DNA from: Anabaena azotica FACHB-119
GTDB taxonomy: Bacteria; Cyanobacteriota; Cyanobacteriia; Cyanobacteriales; Nostocaceae
Direction of reading: 5' to 3'
DNA: 64,000 nt
Assembly: GCF_014697625.1 (NCBI RefSeq)
Contig: NZ_JACJSG010000016.1
Coordinates: 1 to 64,000 of the forward strand
Part shown: positions 49,017 through 57,809 of the stretch, piece by piece
Position numbering within the stretch: position 1 is the first letter of the stretch
How the letters are laid out: each line of letters begins with the position of its first letter
The notes under the pieces: generated by a model
The model's input: the letters and a program-made list of their open reading frames with translations, nothing else
The model's database searches: none
Told to the model about the DNA's origin: nothing
Translations under genes and position numbers: made by a program

Positions 49017-50222
49017 CAACTGTTGTGCGGCTTCTAACATTGAGGCTGAGATGTCTTTGAGGTCTTCGCGATTTTGTAGATAGGTTTTTAATGCTTCCAT
49101 TGGGTCGATGCTGCTGCTTGCATTCAATTCGGGAATGCGGGGTCTAGCTAACTGACTGACCAATTCGGCTTGAATGGTATAGGTGTGTGCAGGACTTAAT
49201 GCGGTGTGTAGGGAGGCGCTATCAATTACATCCATTTGTTCAGAACGGAGTTTGTAAATTAGGCGGACTACAGCATCTTGGATATCATGTTTGGCGATCG
49301 CTTTCAGAATAGCAGCTTGTGGATCATCTGCTTTTGACACATCAACTTCAATTGTGCAAAAAGTCCTCACTGGTAAGGGACAAAACTCCCAATGTACGTT
49401 TCCCTTCTCCAGTTCAATCATTACATAACCCTTATCTTCTTTCTCCTCGCTAAAATCTACCCGTTCAATACTTCCCGGATAAATCACAGGTGGGTCATTA
49501 GATTTATTCAAATTCTGATGACGGTGGACGTGTCCCAACGCCACATAATCAAAACAAGGACGAGTCAGCAAAGATAAGGGGAGAGTAAAGCCTTTACCCA
49601 CAGCCAAATAACGTTCTGCACCTAAAGTTGCATTATCCGCCATCAAATGTGCCAAAAGCACAGTAGGCACATTGGGGTCAAGTCGGCGAATTTCCCCTTC
49701 TATCACAACTTGTAACCGTTCCGTTAATAATTGATTAACTTCCGCCAGCGCCAAACCTTCAGTTTCTTGACGTGTCATCAACGTCGAACGAGTCAACCAA
49801 GGTAAAGTAATTACCTGCACTTTGCCGTTACGGGTTTGGATATGGTGAGTCATTAACCTATCACCAACCACAAACCCCGGCACTCCCAAAGTGCGGTATA
49901 TATTTAAACTTGCGCCTCCCTGTCCTTGGGAATGTTGGTCATGGTTCCCCACTAACAACACCGTGGGAATTTCCGCATCCACCAGACGGCGAAATTGACC
50001 TGCAAAAGCTTCTTGTACATAAGGTGGTGGTGTAGCATCAGGAAACGCATCACCCCCAAATATCACCAAATCTACCGGATCTGCCAGCGCCCGATCAATA
50101 CACACAGATAAAGTATCAACAAAATCCTCTAATCTTGTATTTAATCCTGTGATGGGATTAATACGTCCGTGGGAAAAGCCGCTTCCCATGTGAATGTCGG
50201 AGAGGTGAAGAATTTTGAGCAT
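48999..50222 (-). CDS. sbcD: SbcD/Mre11-like DNA repair exonuclease
   Basis: 407 residues. Calcineurin-type metallophosphoesterase motifs in order: LSDIHMGS, VIFGGDAFPD, LLVGNHDQH, LLAHLMAD and ALGHVHRHQ. This is the nuclease half of SbcCD/Rad50-Mre11, which opens hairpins and blocked DNA ends. No sbcC is adjacent. The last residues (QLLAVDS) come from the STRR, so the natural end may have been modified. Confidence 0.87.
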   Translation of the reverse strand: MLKILHLSDIHMGSGFSHGRINPITGLNTRLEDFVDTLSVCIDRALADPVDLVIFGGDAFPDATPPPYVQEAFAGQFRRLVDAEIPTVLLVGNHDQHSQGQGGASLNIYRTLGVPGFVVGDRLMTHHIQTRNGKVQVITLPWLTRSTLMTRQETEGLALAEVNQLLTERLQVVIEGEIRRLDPNVPTVLLAHLMADNATLGAERYLAVGKGFTLPLSLLTRPCFDYVALGHVHRHQNLNKSNDPPVIYPGSIERVDFSEEKEDKGYVMIELEKGNVHWEFCPLPVRTFCTIEVDVSKADDPQAAILKAIAKHDIQDAVVRLIYKLRSEQMDVIDSASLHTALSPAHTYTIQAELVSQLARPRIPELNASSSIDPMEALKTYLQNREDLKDISASMLEAAQQLLAVDS

Positions 50223-50254
50223 GATTTGTCATTAGTCAGTTCTTATATATATTA

Positions 50255-50545
50255 GTGACAAATAGCGATGGAAAAGTGTTTCAATATTTTAAAGTTACCA
50301 ATTTATCATCATTGTCCTCTCAAATAGAAGACCTTCAAGATGAGGGTTTAACTATAGAAAATTCAAATACCTTTCATACACTCTGGGAAGGGTACAACTA
50401 CTGTAAATCTAAGTTACATGAGTCTGCATCGCGGGGGAGATACGTTCATTATCTTTATCAAAATTTAGGTTGTCAAATTGAAATGGCTTTATACAAAAAT
50501 TACTCCCCTCTCCTGATGGGAGAGGGGCCGGGGGTGAGGGTCTAG
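50255..50545 (+). pseudogene. Hypothetical ORF, likely truncated by a repeat
   Basis: 96 codons from GTG 50255. The first 80 residues look like a real small protein (VFQYFKVTNLSSLSSQI, HTLWEGYNYC), but the C-terminus SPLLMGEGPGVRV is a translated intergenic repeat, also found at 50990-51030. Probably a gene fragment; no family known. Confidence 0.4.
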
Positions 50546-50547
50546 GT

Positions 50548-50691
50548 CATGGTTTCCACCAAACCAAACAAGGCTTACGCTTCACGATCAGCGAAACTGC
50601 ACGGCGAGAAATGCTATATAGATTATTAGAATTAAATAAAGTGGCATCTAAAAAGCAAGATAATTACAGTGACCAATTGAGTTTATCTTAG
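50548..50691 (+). pseudogene. C-terminal remnant of a restriction/modification protein
   Basis: The frame reads HGFHQTKQGLRFTISETARR then EMLYRLLELNK and ends at TAG 50689-50691. The TKQGxRFTISExARREVLxRLLxLN pattern is, from memory, the tail of large Eco57I-like DNA methyltransferase/nuclease proteins. The rest of the gene is missing, so this is a relic. Confidence 0.5.
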
Positions 50692-50925
50692 GTGGAGAAT
50701 ATGGAAGATGAACCCTCACCCCAGCCCTCTCCCACAGGGAGAGGGAGTGAAGAAAGACATGATAAAGACAAGAAACAAGGTAAATCTAGATGTAAGAAAA
50801 AGGCGAAAGTGGCATCTAAAAAGCCAGATAATTACAGTGACCAATTGAGTTTATTTTAGGTGGAGAATATGGAAGATGAACCCTCACCCCAGCCTTCTCC
50901 CACAGGGAGAGGGAGTGAAGAAAGA
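50641..50925. repeat. Direct duplication of about 117 bp (50641-50757 and 50809-50925)
   Basis: Both copies start GTGGCATCTAAAAAG and end GGGAGTGAAGAAAG, with a few substitutions. They include the remnant's stop codon region and the start of the next ORF, separated by 51 bp. Confidence 0.85.
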
Positions 50926-51405
50926 GAAAAAGATAGTAAAGATAAACAATCACAAAATAAATATAAAGAAGAAAAATATAACGATACATCTTGTCCCCCT
51001 CTCCCCGTGGGAGAGGGGCTAGGGGTGAGGGCAGAAATCGCTAAGTTAGCAGGTAGCAATCGACAAATACCTAAAGTATTATTAGAACGCGCCCGTGAGT
51101 TAAGAAAAAAACAAACACCAGCAGAACAAATCCTGTGGGAATGTTTAAAAAATCGACGTTTATTAAATACCAAGTTTCGCAGACAACATAATATCGGTAG
51201 ATACATTGTTGATTTTTATTGTCACGATAAATTATTAATTATCGAATTGGGCGGTAGTATTCATGCAACCCAACAAGCTGAAGATTCTATCAGGGAAAAT
51301 TGGTTAAAGTCTCATAATTTTACTGTCATTCGGTTTAGTAATGACCAAGTATTTAGTGATATCGAGTTTGTTTTACAGAGAATTTCTCAAGCCCTCATCC
51401 CCTAG
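50869..51405 (+). CDS. DUF559 (Vsr-like) endonuclease-fold protein with repeat-derived N-terminus
   Basis: 178 residues from ATG 50869, AGGTGGAG upstream. Residues about 65-178 are a complete DUF559 domain: ARELRKKQTPAEQILWECL, FRRQHNIGRYIVDFYC, KLLIIELGGSIHA (acidic core) and VIRFSNDQVF. Before it, SPQPSPTGRGSEE and PPLPVGEGLGVRA are translated copies of intergenic repeats. The domain may be fully functional, with the native start replaced by sequence created by the duplication at 50809. Role unknown; members resemble mismatch-repair nuclease Vsr. Confidence 0.7.
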   Translation: MEDEPSPQPSPTGRGSEEREKDSKDKQSQNKYKEEKYNDTSCPPLPVGEGLGVRAEIAKLAGSNRQIPKVLLERARELRKKQTPAEQILWECLKNRRLLNTKFRRQHNIGRYIVDFYCHDKLLIIELGGSIHATQQAEDSIRENWLKSHNFTVIRFSNDQVFSDIEFVLQRISQALIP

Positions 51406-51579
51406 CCCCTTCTCCCCAAGGGAGAAGGGGAACTGGAAATAAATTTTGGCAGGGTAGGTTATAATTTCTCACCAATCAAATACCTTTTTTACAAAGTGAT
51501 TTGCCCAATCTTTAGATAAAAAACCGGAGTTTTTATCTCCGGCTTTACCGCTTTATACTTAATCAACATCTGAAATTAA

Positions 51580-51759
51580 TTACTTTCCTGCTCATTTAAC
51601 CAACTTATTAAATCAGATGTTGATGAAATTCCCAAAAGCACTATACATAAAGCTCAAGCTGTTGTTTATTTAGCTATTCAAGCTGAAATTTACCGCAGTT
51701 CGGATATTACTAAAGCTGTATTTATTTTAACACTTCAGGCGCAGAGTTACACCAATTAA
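51580..51759 (+). pseudogene. Possible gene fragment
   Basis: An open frame of 60 codons without a good start reads NQLIKSDVDEIPKS, AQAVVYLAIQAEIYRSS and KAVFILTLQAQSYTN, amphipathic and protein-like, then TAA. Probably the end of a lost gene; not identified. Confidence 0.35.
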
Positions 51760-51763
51760 TCAT

Positions 51764-51791
51764 GTAGAGACGTTGTATACAACGTCTCTAC
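51764..51791. repeat. Perfect 28-bp palindrome
   Basis: GTAGAGACGTTGTA and its exact complement TACAACGTCTCTAC, adjacent to MITE B copy 1. A common Nostoc palindrome; may also act as a terminator. Confidence 0.8.
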
Positions 51792-51801
51792 AGTGTTCTT
51801 A

Positions 51802-51902
51802 TACCAATTCAAAAAATATTTGCAACACATCGATTATCTGTAAGGGCGCACAGATGTGCGCCCCTACTTTGGTATCTGTCGCATTCTTTTTTCAAATTGG
51901 TA
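51802..51902. mobile_element. 101-bp MITE, family B, copy 1
   Basis: Ends TACCAATTCAAAAAA / TTTTTTCAAATTGGTA, with TTA on both sides (51799-51801, 51903-51905). The interior has a GGGCGCACA / TGTGCGCCC hairpin. The right-hand TTA is the stop codon (TAA) of cysH on the minus strand. Confidence 0.85.
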
Positions 51903-52625
51903 TTAAATATGAATCCCACATTCAGTTTTATTGCTTCCCCGCCAGCGTCCGGCGCGTTCATCTTCGCCTTCACCAACTTTAGTGGTGATGGGTTCGTCGC
52001 CAATGCTGGGATAACCTTGGTCGTGTAGGGGGTTGTAAATTACACCATGTTCAGCCACGTAATCCCAGCTATCTTTTCTTGTCCAGTTAGCTAGGGGATT
52101 GACTTTCAAGCGACCTTTGCCATCCAATTCAAATATAGGCATATTAGCACGGGTAACTGCTTGGTCACGACGACGACCTGTAATCCATGCAACGGTGTTG
52201 AGTTCGTCTAAACCGCGTTGTAATGGTTCAATTTTGGTGATTTGGTGGAATTGAGCTATATCTTGATCCCAGAGTGCTTCACCGTATTTAGCAGTAAAGG
52301 CTTCACGGCTATCTACATCTGGAGTTTTATAGGTTTGTAGGTCTAAGTTGTATATTTCTTTGGCTTTAGCAACGAGTTCTAAGGTTTCGCGGAAGTGGTA
52401 CAGAGTGTCGAGGAATATTACAGGTACTGGTTGCTTGAGTTCACTATACAGGATATGGGTAATTACTAAGTCATCCACGTTAAAGGCACTAGTTTGTACC
52501 AATCCTGTGGGAATATTTTCTATAGACCATGCCAGAATTTCTTTAGGAGTGGCAGTTTCAAACTGTTGATTTAATTGCTCTAAATCAAATTCGGTTGTTT
52601 GGGTTATAGATGCCGTGGATGTCAT
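51903..52625 (-). CDS. cysH: Phosphoadenylyl-sulfate reductase
   Basis: 240 residues. PP-loop-type reductase with SAFNVDDLVITHI, FLDTLYHFRETLEL, WITGRRRDQAVTRA, and the catalytic ECGIH (KTECGIHI) at the very C-terminus. The Cys-Cys pairs of iron-sulfur APS reductases are absent, so it should be the thioredoxin-dependent PAPS form that makes sulfite. It lies between two copies of MITE B, and its stop codon is the element's target duplicate. Confidence 0.93.
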   Translation of the reverse strand: MTSTASITQTTEFDLEQLNQQFETATPKEILAWSIENIPTGLVQTSAFNVDDLVITHILYSELKQPVPVIFLDTLYHFRETLELVAKAKEIYNLDLQTYKTPDVDSREAFTAKYGEALWDQDIAQFHQITKIEPLQRGLDELNTVAWITGRRRDQAVTRANMPIFELDGKGRLKVNPLANWTRKDSWDYVAEHGVIYNPLHDQGYPSIGDEPITTKVGEGEDERAGRWRGSNKTECGIHI

Positions 52626-52710
52626 GAGGATTTCCAGTTATATATTTGTTACCTTGGTTAAATTTCATTCTATAACACAAAGGCTCCTATATCGCTCGGA
52701 TATCAGGTAA

Positions 52711-52811
52711 TACCAACTCAAAAAATCTTGGCAACACATCCATGAACTGTAGGGGCGCACATCTTTGCGCCCCTACCCTGGTATCTGTCGCATTCTTTTT
52801 TCAAATTGGTA
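52711..52811. mobile_element. 101-bp MITE, family B, copy 2
   Basis: TACCAACTCAAAAAATC to TTTTTTCAAATTGGTA, same length and orientation as copy 1. Flanks are TAA and TAG, so the target duplicate has mutated. It lies 86 bp upstream of cysH. Confidence 0.85.
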
Positions 52812-52854
52812 TAGTTTAGGTAATTATCTAATACGGAAATCACTACCTTGAACG

Positions 52855-52952
52855 TATAGCAGGGGACAGGTGATAGGTGACAGGGCTGAAAGCCTTTGAA
52901 ACTAAGGGTTTTAAAATTGTATGATGTCCTCACCTATTAGACGACTGTTATA
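52855..52952. repeat. Dispersed repeat, family D, diverged copy
   Basis: TATAGCAGGGGACAGG at the left, CTGTTATA at the right, with ATGATGTCCTCACCTAT matching the core of the other copies. Confidence 0.6.
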
Positions 52953-52968
52953 AAGGGCAAAATACTGG

Positions 52969-53370
52969 TTATCTCAAGTTATCTAAATTTTCACCTAAAG
53001 AGGAATATAAATTGATGATGTGATGATCAGCCAAGCTGTAATAGACATTTTTGCCTTCTCGACGATAACTAACTAAACGCATCGCTTTCAATAATCGCAA
53101 TTGATGGGAAACTGCTGATTCGGTCATTTTTGTTAATGCAGCTAAATCACAAACACACAACTCACCAGAAAACAAAGCTGATATCAGCCTGAGACGATTT
53201 GGATCTGCAAGTATGCTAAAAATTTCTGCCATCTGTTGTGCCTTATCTGGAGATAAGATTTGTGTTTGGATTGACCGCACGTTATCCAAATGTACTAAAT
53301 GGGTATCACATTTTGGTAGGTCTGCATTCTCAAGCAATTCCCCCTCTTTTTTAGTCTGTGGCTTGTTCAT
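52969..53370 (-). CDS. aztR: ArsR/SmtB-family metal-sensing repressor (AztR-like)
   Basis: 133 residues. Winged helix with ILADPNRLRLISAL, the alpha-3 metal motif ELCVCDLA, recognition helix TESAVSHQLRLLKAMRLV, and an alpha-5 motif DHHIINLYSSLGEN. The N-terminal CDTHLVHLD can complete the alpha-3N site. Such repressors leave DNA when they bind Zn, Pb or Cd. Divergent from a two-HMA P-type ATPase with an SmtB-type operator in between, the AztR/AztA arrangement known from Anabaena. Confidence 0.85.
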   Translation of the reverse strand: MNKPQTKKEGELLENADLPKCDTHLVHLDNVRSIQTQILSPDKAQQMAEIFSILADPNRLRLISALFSGELCVCDLAALTKMTESAVSHQLRLLKAMRLVSYRREGKNVYYSLADHHIINLYSSLGENLDNLR

Positions 53371-53432
53371 CGCATGGCATGGAAATAATGGTTATCACTT
53401 TCAATCTTAACTACAATTAAATAATTGTACAA

Positions 53433-53453
53433 CTGAACATTTATTCAGATATT
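53433..53453. promoter_or_regulatory. SmtB/AztR-type operator
   Basis: CTGAACATTTATTCAGATATT is an imperfect 12-2-12-type site (TGAACA ... TTCAGATA) like the known smt operator. It lies 63 bp upstream of aztR and 48 bp upstream of aztA. Confidence 0.75.
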
Positions 53454-53500
53454 AGATTAAAATACTGATAATCAATTTTTAACCTTTGCCTCCAACGGCT

Positions 53501-56038
53501 ATGACTCAAACCCCTTCCCTGAAAACCCAGATTCTACAAGTGAGTGGCATGGACTGTGGTAGTTGTGCCAAAACGATTGAAGTTGGTTTGCAAAAATTAC
53601 GCGGTGTTACGGAAGTATCGGTGAGCTTTGCAACCAGTAAAGTGAGAATATCCTACAATCCAGAGCATTTGAGTTCAAAAACTATTTGCGATCGCATTCA
53701 GGCTTTAGGTTACACAGTAGAAATTAGTTCCCAGGTAGAGTTACAGCAGACAATTAATTCCTGTGAATGTGGTCACGACCATCATCACAGTCATGCAGCA
53801 GCACATGAGCTGGAGGAAATAGCCGACACCAAAGCAATACAAGCCACAATAGCTGGTATGGACTGTGGCAATTGTGCCAAAACTGTTGAAGTTGGCTTAC
53901 GTCAGATTCCTGGTATTAAGGAAGCATCAGTTAATTTCGCTACACAACAGATGCAGGTGTCCTATAACCCACAACAGGTCAATGAAAAAACTATTTATGA
54001 CCGAGTAAAAGCTTTAGGTTATACGATTGAGCCAAATCAGCAAGTTCAGACTCATACTGATCACCTTGAGCCAAATCATCAGCATGAAGTAGTTGCCAAT
54101 ACTGTCAAGTCTGACCCAGGTAAGTGGAAATTCTGGATAACTAACCGCCGGGTACAGAGTGTGATGCTTACAGGAATAGGGTTAGTTCTGGGTTTACTGG
54201 CTGAATATTTAGCGCTACCTATCTGGATAGTACGAGCTTTTTATGGCGTTGGCATAGTAATTGCTGGCTATCCTATTGCACGGGCAGGTTTATTTGAGTT
54301 GCGCTTGCGTCGTGCAGACATGAACCTGCTCATGACCATTTCCGTAACTGGAGCATTGATTCTGGGAGACTGGTTTGAGGGGGCATTAGTTGTCTTTTTG
54401 TTCTCCTTGGGTACAACATTGCAAGTTTTTACCTTTGACCGCACACGCAATGCAATTCGTGCTTTAATGGACTTAACTCCACCTACGGCTACAGTCAAAC
54501 AGGGGAATCAGGAAGTGACTGTGCCGGTGGAAAATGTTCAAGTTGGAGAAATTTTGACAATTCGACCTGGACAGCGTGTAGCGTTAGATGGGGTAGTCGT
54601 TGCTGGTATCAGTACTATTGACCAGTCTCCAATTACTGGAGAGTCAATTCCCGAAGATAAAACAACAGGCGATGCGGTCTTTGCTGGCACATTAAATCAA
54701 TCGGGGTTTTTGGAAGTAAAAGTAACTCATAGTTTTAGAGATACGACTGTTGCTAAAATTATTCATCTGGTAGAACAAGCCCAAAGTAGCCGCGCTCCTT
54801 CTCAGCAGTGGGTAGATAAATTTGCCGAGGTCTACACCCCTATTGTAATTTTGATAGCGATCGCCATTGCTTTAATTCCCCCCTTAGTTTTTGGTCAGTC
54901 TGCGAACATCTGGTTTTATCGGGCATTGGTGATGCTAGTTATTGCCTGTCCCTGTGCCTTAGTAATTTCTACACCAGTTTCTATTGTCAGTGCTATCGGT
55001 GCAGCAACTCGTCAGGGCGTTTTGTTCAAAGGTGGTCATGCTCTGGAGACAGCCGGGCATTTGACTACTCTGGCTTTTGATAAAACAGGTACGATTACAC
55101 AAGGACTACCTGTAGTACAGAAAATTTACGAGCTGGGGATGAGTAAGAACATGGTATTGCAGATTGCGGCAACAATTGAGCAACGCTCAGAACATCCCCT
55201 AGCTAAGGCAATTGTCGCTCAGGCTGATCATCTGGGTATGGAATTAGCCACCCCTAGTAACTTTATGGCAATACCAGGTAAAGGAATTCAGGCAACCATT
55301 GACCAGATGTGGTATTTTGTAGGTAATCGAAGATTGTTTGCAGACCAAGGTATTCCCTTATCTAGTGAAGCTGAATCTCTGTTGAGTGAAATTGAGCAAC
55401 AAGGTCAAATTCCGGTGCTAGTGGGAACAAATCAAGGTTTATTAGGAGCGATCGCACTTGCTGATGGTATTCGATTAGAAGCAACAGAAGCTCTGCGACA
55501 GTTGAAGCGGATGGGATTAAAGCGGTTGGTGATGCTGAGTGGCGATCGTACTTCTACTGTACGGCAAATTGCCCAACAAGTTGGCATTACAGATTATCAG
55601 GCAGAATTATTACCAGAAGATAAACTCCAAGAAATTCAACAACTACGCCGTTCTGGGGTAGTTGGTATGGTGGGAGATGGTATCAACGATGCACCAGCCT
55701 TAGCTGCGGCAGATATCAGTTTTGCCGTGGGTGGAATTGATATTGCCTTAGAGACAGCAGATGTAGTGCTTGTTGGTAGTAATTTGAGCCGACTTGCCTA
55801 TGCAGTAGAATTAAGCCGTCGTACTGTATCTGTGATTCAACAGAATGTAGTCTTTTCTTTAGTAACCAAGGCTTTATTTTTGCTATTAGGAACGTTTGGG
55901 TTTGTTGGGTTAGCTGTAGCCGTCTTAGCAGATACAGGGACATCCTTGTTAGTAACTGCGAATGGAATGCGCTTATTTACCAGGACTTACGCACCAAAGT
56001 CATCTCAACCTCCCAGGAGACCACCACTTACCCGATAG
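53501..56038 (+). CDS. aztA: Zn/Pb/Cd-exporting P1B-type ATPase with two N-terminal metal domains (AztA-like)
   Basis: 845 residues from ATG 53501 (a TTG five codons earlier is unlikely). Two heavy-metal-associated domains carry GMDCGSC (about residue 18) and GMDCGNC (about 125), with a His-rich CECGHDHHHSH linker between them. Then the transmembrane metal motif CPCALVIS, phosphorylation site DKTGTITQG, TGES, HP (QRSEHPLAKAI), and GDGINDAPALA. Exports soft divalent metals from the cytoplasm. The tandem metal domains match AztA of Anabaena as I recall it. Likely induced through the divergent repressor. Confidence 0.92.
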   Translation: MTQTPSLKTQILQVSGMDCGSCAKTIEVGLQKLRGVTEVSVSFATSKVRISYNPEHLSSKTICDRIQALGYTVEISSQVELQQTINSCECGHDHHHSHAAAHELEEIADTKAIQATIAGMDCGNCAKTVEVGLRQIPGIKEASVNFATQQMQVSYNPQQVNEKTIYDRVKALGYTIEPNQQVQTHTDHLEPNHQHEVVANTVKSDPGKWKFWITNRRVQSVMLTGIGLVLGLLAEYLALPIWIVRAFYGVGIVIAGYPIARAGLFELRLRRADMNLLMTISVTGALILGDWFEGALVVFLFSLGTTLQVFTFDRTRNAIRALMDLTPPTATVKQGNQEVTVPVENVQVGEILTIRPGQRVALDGVVVAGISTIDQSPITGESIPEDKTTGDAVFAGTLNQSGFLEVKVTHSFRDTTVAKIIHLVEQAQSSRAPSQQWVDKFAEVYTPIVILIAIAIALIPPLVFGQSANIWFYRALVMLVIACPCALVISTPVSIVSAIGAATRQGVLFKGGHALETAGHLTTLAFDKTGTITQGLPVVQKIYELGMSKNMVLQIAATIEQRSEHPLAKAIVAQADHLGMELATPSNFMAIPGKGIQATIDQMWYFVGNRRLFADQGIPLSSEAESLLSEIEQQGQIPVLVGTNQGLLGAIALADGIRLEATEALRQLKRMGLKRLVMLSGDRTSTVRQIAQQVGITDYQAELLPEDKLQEIQQLRRSGVVGMVGDGINDAPALAAADISFAVGGIDIALETADVVLVGSNLSRLAYAVELSRRTVSVIQQNVVFSLVTKALFLLLGTFGFVGLAVAVLADTGTSLLVTANGMRLFTRTYAPKSSQPPRRPPLTR

Positions 56039-56073
56039 GGAAGTGGTTGGAGGAATGGGAGGGGAATTGAGAA

Positions 56074-56119
56074 ACGGTTGTTGAGCGTATTTTTGCAAAG
56101 CAAAAACAGCGAGACAACC
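56074..56119. repeat. Imperfect hairpin left of tnpB
   Basis: GGTTGTTGAGCGTATTTTTG and CAAAAACAGCGAGACAACC pair imperfectly around AAAG. Could be a subterminal hairpin of an IS605-like left end, but no clear cleavage site is identified. Confidence 0.4.
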
Positions 56120-56205
56120 AGTTGAACAATTCCCAAATATTCGGAAACTAATAACTTCTGCATTTTATCTGCTGCTATAATGGGATGAACGTCTAGAGGT
56201 ACGTA

Positions 56206-57396
56206 ATGCAGGCAATATCAGTTAAATGCAAAGTAGTAGTCCCTGTAGAGTTGCGAGTCGAGATTGACCGCACTTTGCGGGGCTTTGCTGATGCGTGTAA
56301 CCAAATATTGGAAGTTGCAAAACGCGAAAAATGTTGGAACACGAACAAACTCCATCACAAGGCTTATAAACCAGTCCGCGAGTCTACGGGATTGAAAGCA
56401 AACCATGTTTGTCAAGCAATCCGTCGTGTAATTGGTAATGCCAAGGCAGTCAAGCAAATCCATAAATTTCGACCAACGTCGATTAGTCTGGATGCGAGAA
56501 CTTTTCAATATATTGAAGAGTCGCAAACTGTTGGCATTACTTTGATGTGTGGTCGAGTCAAGTTCAAAATGTCGATTGGTGGATACCAAATTGCATTGCT
56601 CAGAGGACAAAAACCAACATCAGCAACGTTTTGTAAGTCTCGCAAAGGTGATTACTACATTAATATCTGTGTTGACATTCCCACCGATCCAATGGGAAAA
56701 ACTCCGCGAGTAATCGGGGTTGATTTGGGTAGACGCGATATTGCTACCACTACGACCGGTAAATCTTGGAGTGGAGAACAGATTCAAAACACTCGTGACC
56801 GATACAGCAAGGTCAGAGCGAACATTCAATCCAAACGCACTCGCAGTTCTAGAAGACTTTTGAGAAGGCTCTCTGGGAGAGAACAACGCTTTCAAAAGTG
56901 GTTGAATCACCATATTTCCAAACAAATTGTTTCTGATGCCAAATCGAATAATGCTGCGATTGCATTTGAAGATTTGACAAATATCAGAGAATCTCTTAAC
57001 CAAAAACCACGAAGTGAAACCGAACGACGCAGAACTAATAATTGGGCTTTTTACCAGTTGCGACTGTTTACCCAATACAAGGCAAGTATCGCTGGTGTTC
57101 CCGTTGTTTTGGTTCCACCAGCCTATACCAGCCAAACTTGTTCGCGGTGTCACCATGTACACCCCGTTAAAGGCAAGTCTTATCGTTCTCTTAAGTCGTT
57201 TAAATGTGGACATTGTGGTTTTGAGCATGATGCTGATATTAATGCTGCGTTGAATATTGCAGCTTTGGGGGTTTGTGTAAACAACCCTGAAGTTCCGGGG
57301 ATTGCTTGCTTGTTGGAAGGACAACTTAGTTTGTTTCCGATTGGCGGCGAAAACTGGGACAAAGCCTACACCGACCGTTCACGGCGGTGTAGGTAG
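56206..57396 (+). CDS. tnpB: TnpB, RNA-guided nuclease of IS200/IS605-type elements
   Basis: 396 residues, intact. The RuvC parts are visible: Asp in GVDLGRRDIATT, Glu in IAFEDLTNIRE and Asp in HDADINAALNIA; a zinc ribbon CSRCHHVH ... CGHCG lies between the last two. N-terminal region resembles the TnpB lobes. No TnpA transposase is near, so it is either a stand-alone element mobilised in trans or a domesticated gene. The C-terminal RSRRCR tail overlaps a hairpin (57365-57393) that may belong to the guide RNA scaffold. Confidence 0.93.
   Translation: MQAISVKCKVVVPVELRVEIDRTLRGFADACNQILEVAKREKCWNTNKLHHKAYKPVRESTGLKANHVCQAIRRVIGNAKAVKQIHKFRPTSISLDARTFQYIEESQTVGITLMCGRVKFKMSIGGYQIALLRGQKPTSATFCKSRKGDYYINICVDIPTDPMGKTPRVIGVDLGRRDIATTTTGKSWSGEQIQNTRDRYSKVRANIQSKRTRSSRRLLRRLSGREQRFQKWLNHHISKQIVSDAKSNNAAIAFEDLTNIRESLNQKPRSETERRRTNNWAFYQLRLFTQYKASIAGVPVVLVPPAYTSQTCSRCHHVHPVKGKSYRSLKSFKCGHCGFEHDADINAALNIAALGVCVNNPEVPGIACLLEGQLSLFPIGGENWDKAYTDRSRRCR
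57365..57393 (+). ncRNA. Possible 3' hairpin of a TnpB guide (omega/reRNA) scaffold
   Basis: CCTACACCG (57365-57373) pairs perfectly with CGGTGTAGG (57385-57393) at the tnpB 3' end, overlapping the stop region, where guide scaffolds of this family usually end. The guide would be the bases that follow. Inference from position and shape. Confidence 0.4.
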
Positions 57397-57417
57397 TTTA
57401 CCTGTTAAGACTGGGTG

Positions 57418-57455
57418 TAAGGGTGTAAGGGTGTAAGGGTGTAAGGGTGTAAATT
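57418..57455. repeat. STRR (GGGTGTA heptamers)
   Basis: Five GGGTGTAA units after tnpB. Confidence 0.85.
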
Positions 57456-57666
57456 ATTCTCATCTTTTCCCTACACCCCTGTACCCTTGCCAAAACCATT
57501 GATTTTTCGTTTTCATGCGTAAGTCCCAATTAAATGTTTATTAAGCAAACACTATAGTCTTTACTAAGAAAAGTTAAGCTATTTTAAGTTTTAACTCCTT
57601 TTAATAGAGATTTATACCCAAACTGATATTCTGAATGGAACAGCTAGATTAAAGGATTTTACGGAC

Positions 57667-57771
57667 ATGAAAACTACCAAATCCCTGACACCAGTGCGTG
57701 AGTATATGTTTTTGGGCGGTTTCATCATGCTGACCAGTGCTAGCATCATCGCAGTCATGAGCGTGTTTTAA
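57667..57771 (+). CDS. 34-residue single-helix membrane peptide
   Basis: ATG 57667 to TAA 57771. Short charged N-terminus MKTTKSLTPVREY, then one hydrophobic helix (MFLGGFIMLTSASIIAVMSVF). A good terminator follows 39 bp later and GGA lies upstream, so it looks like a real monocistronic gene. The size and layout recall small subunits of thylakoid complexes, but I do not recognise it as any Psb, Pet, Ndh or Hli protein. Confidence 0.6.
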   Translation: MKTTKSLTPVREYMFLGGFIMLTSASIIAVMSVF

Positions 57772-57809
57772 GATTAAAGGATTAAAATTTTAATCAAATA
57801 AAATTTACA

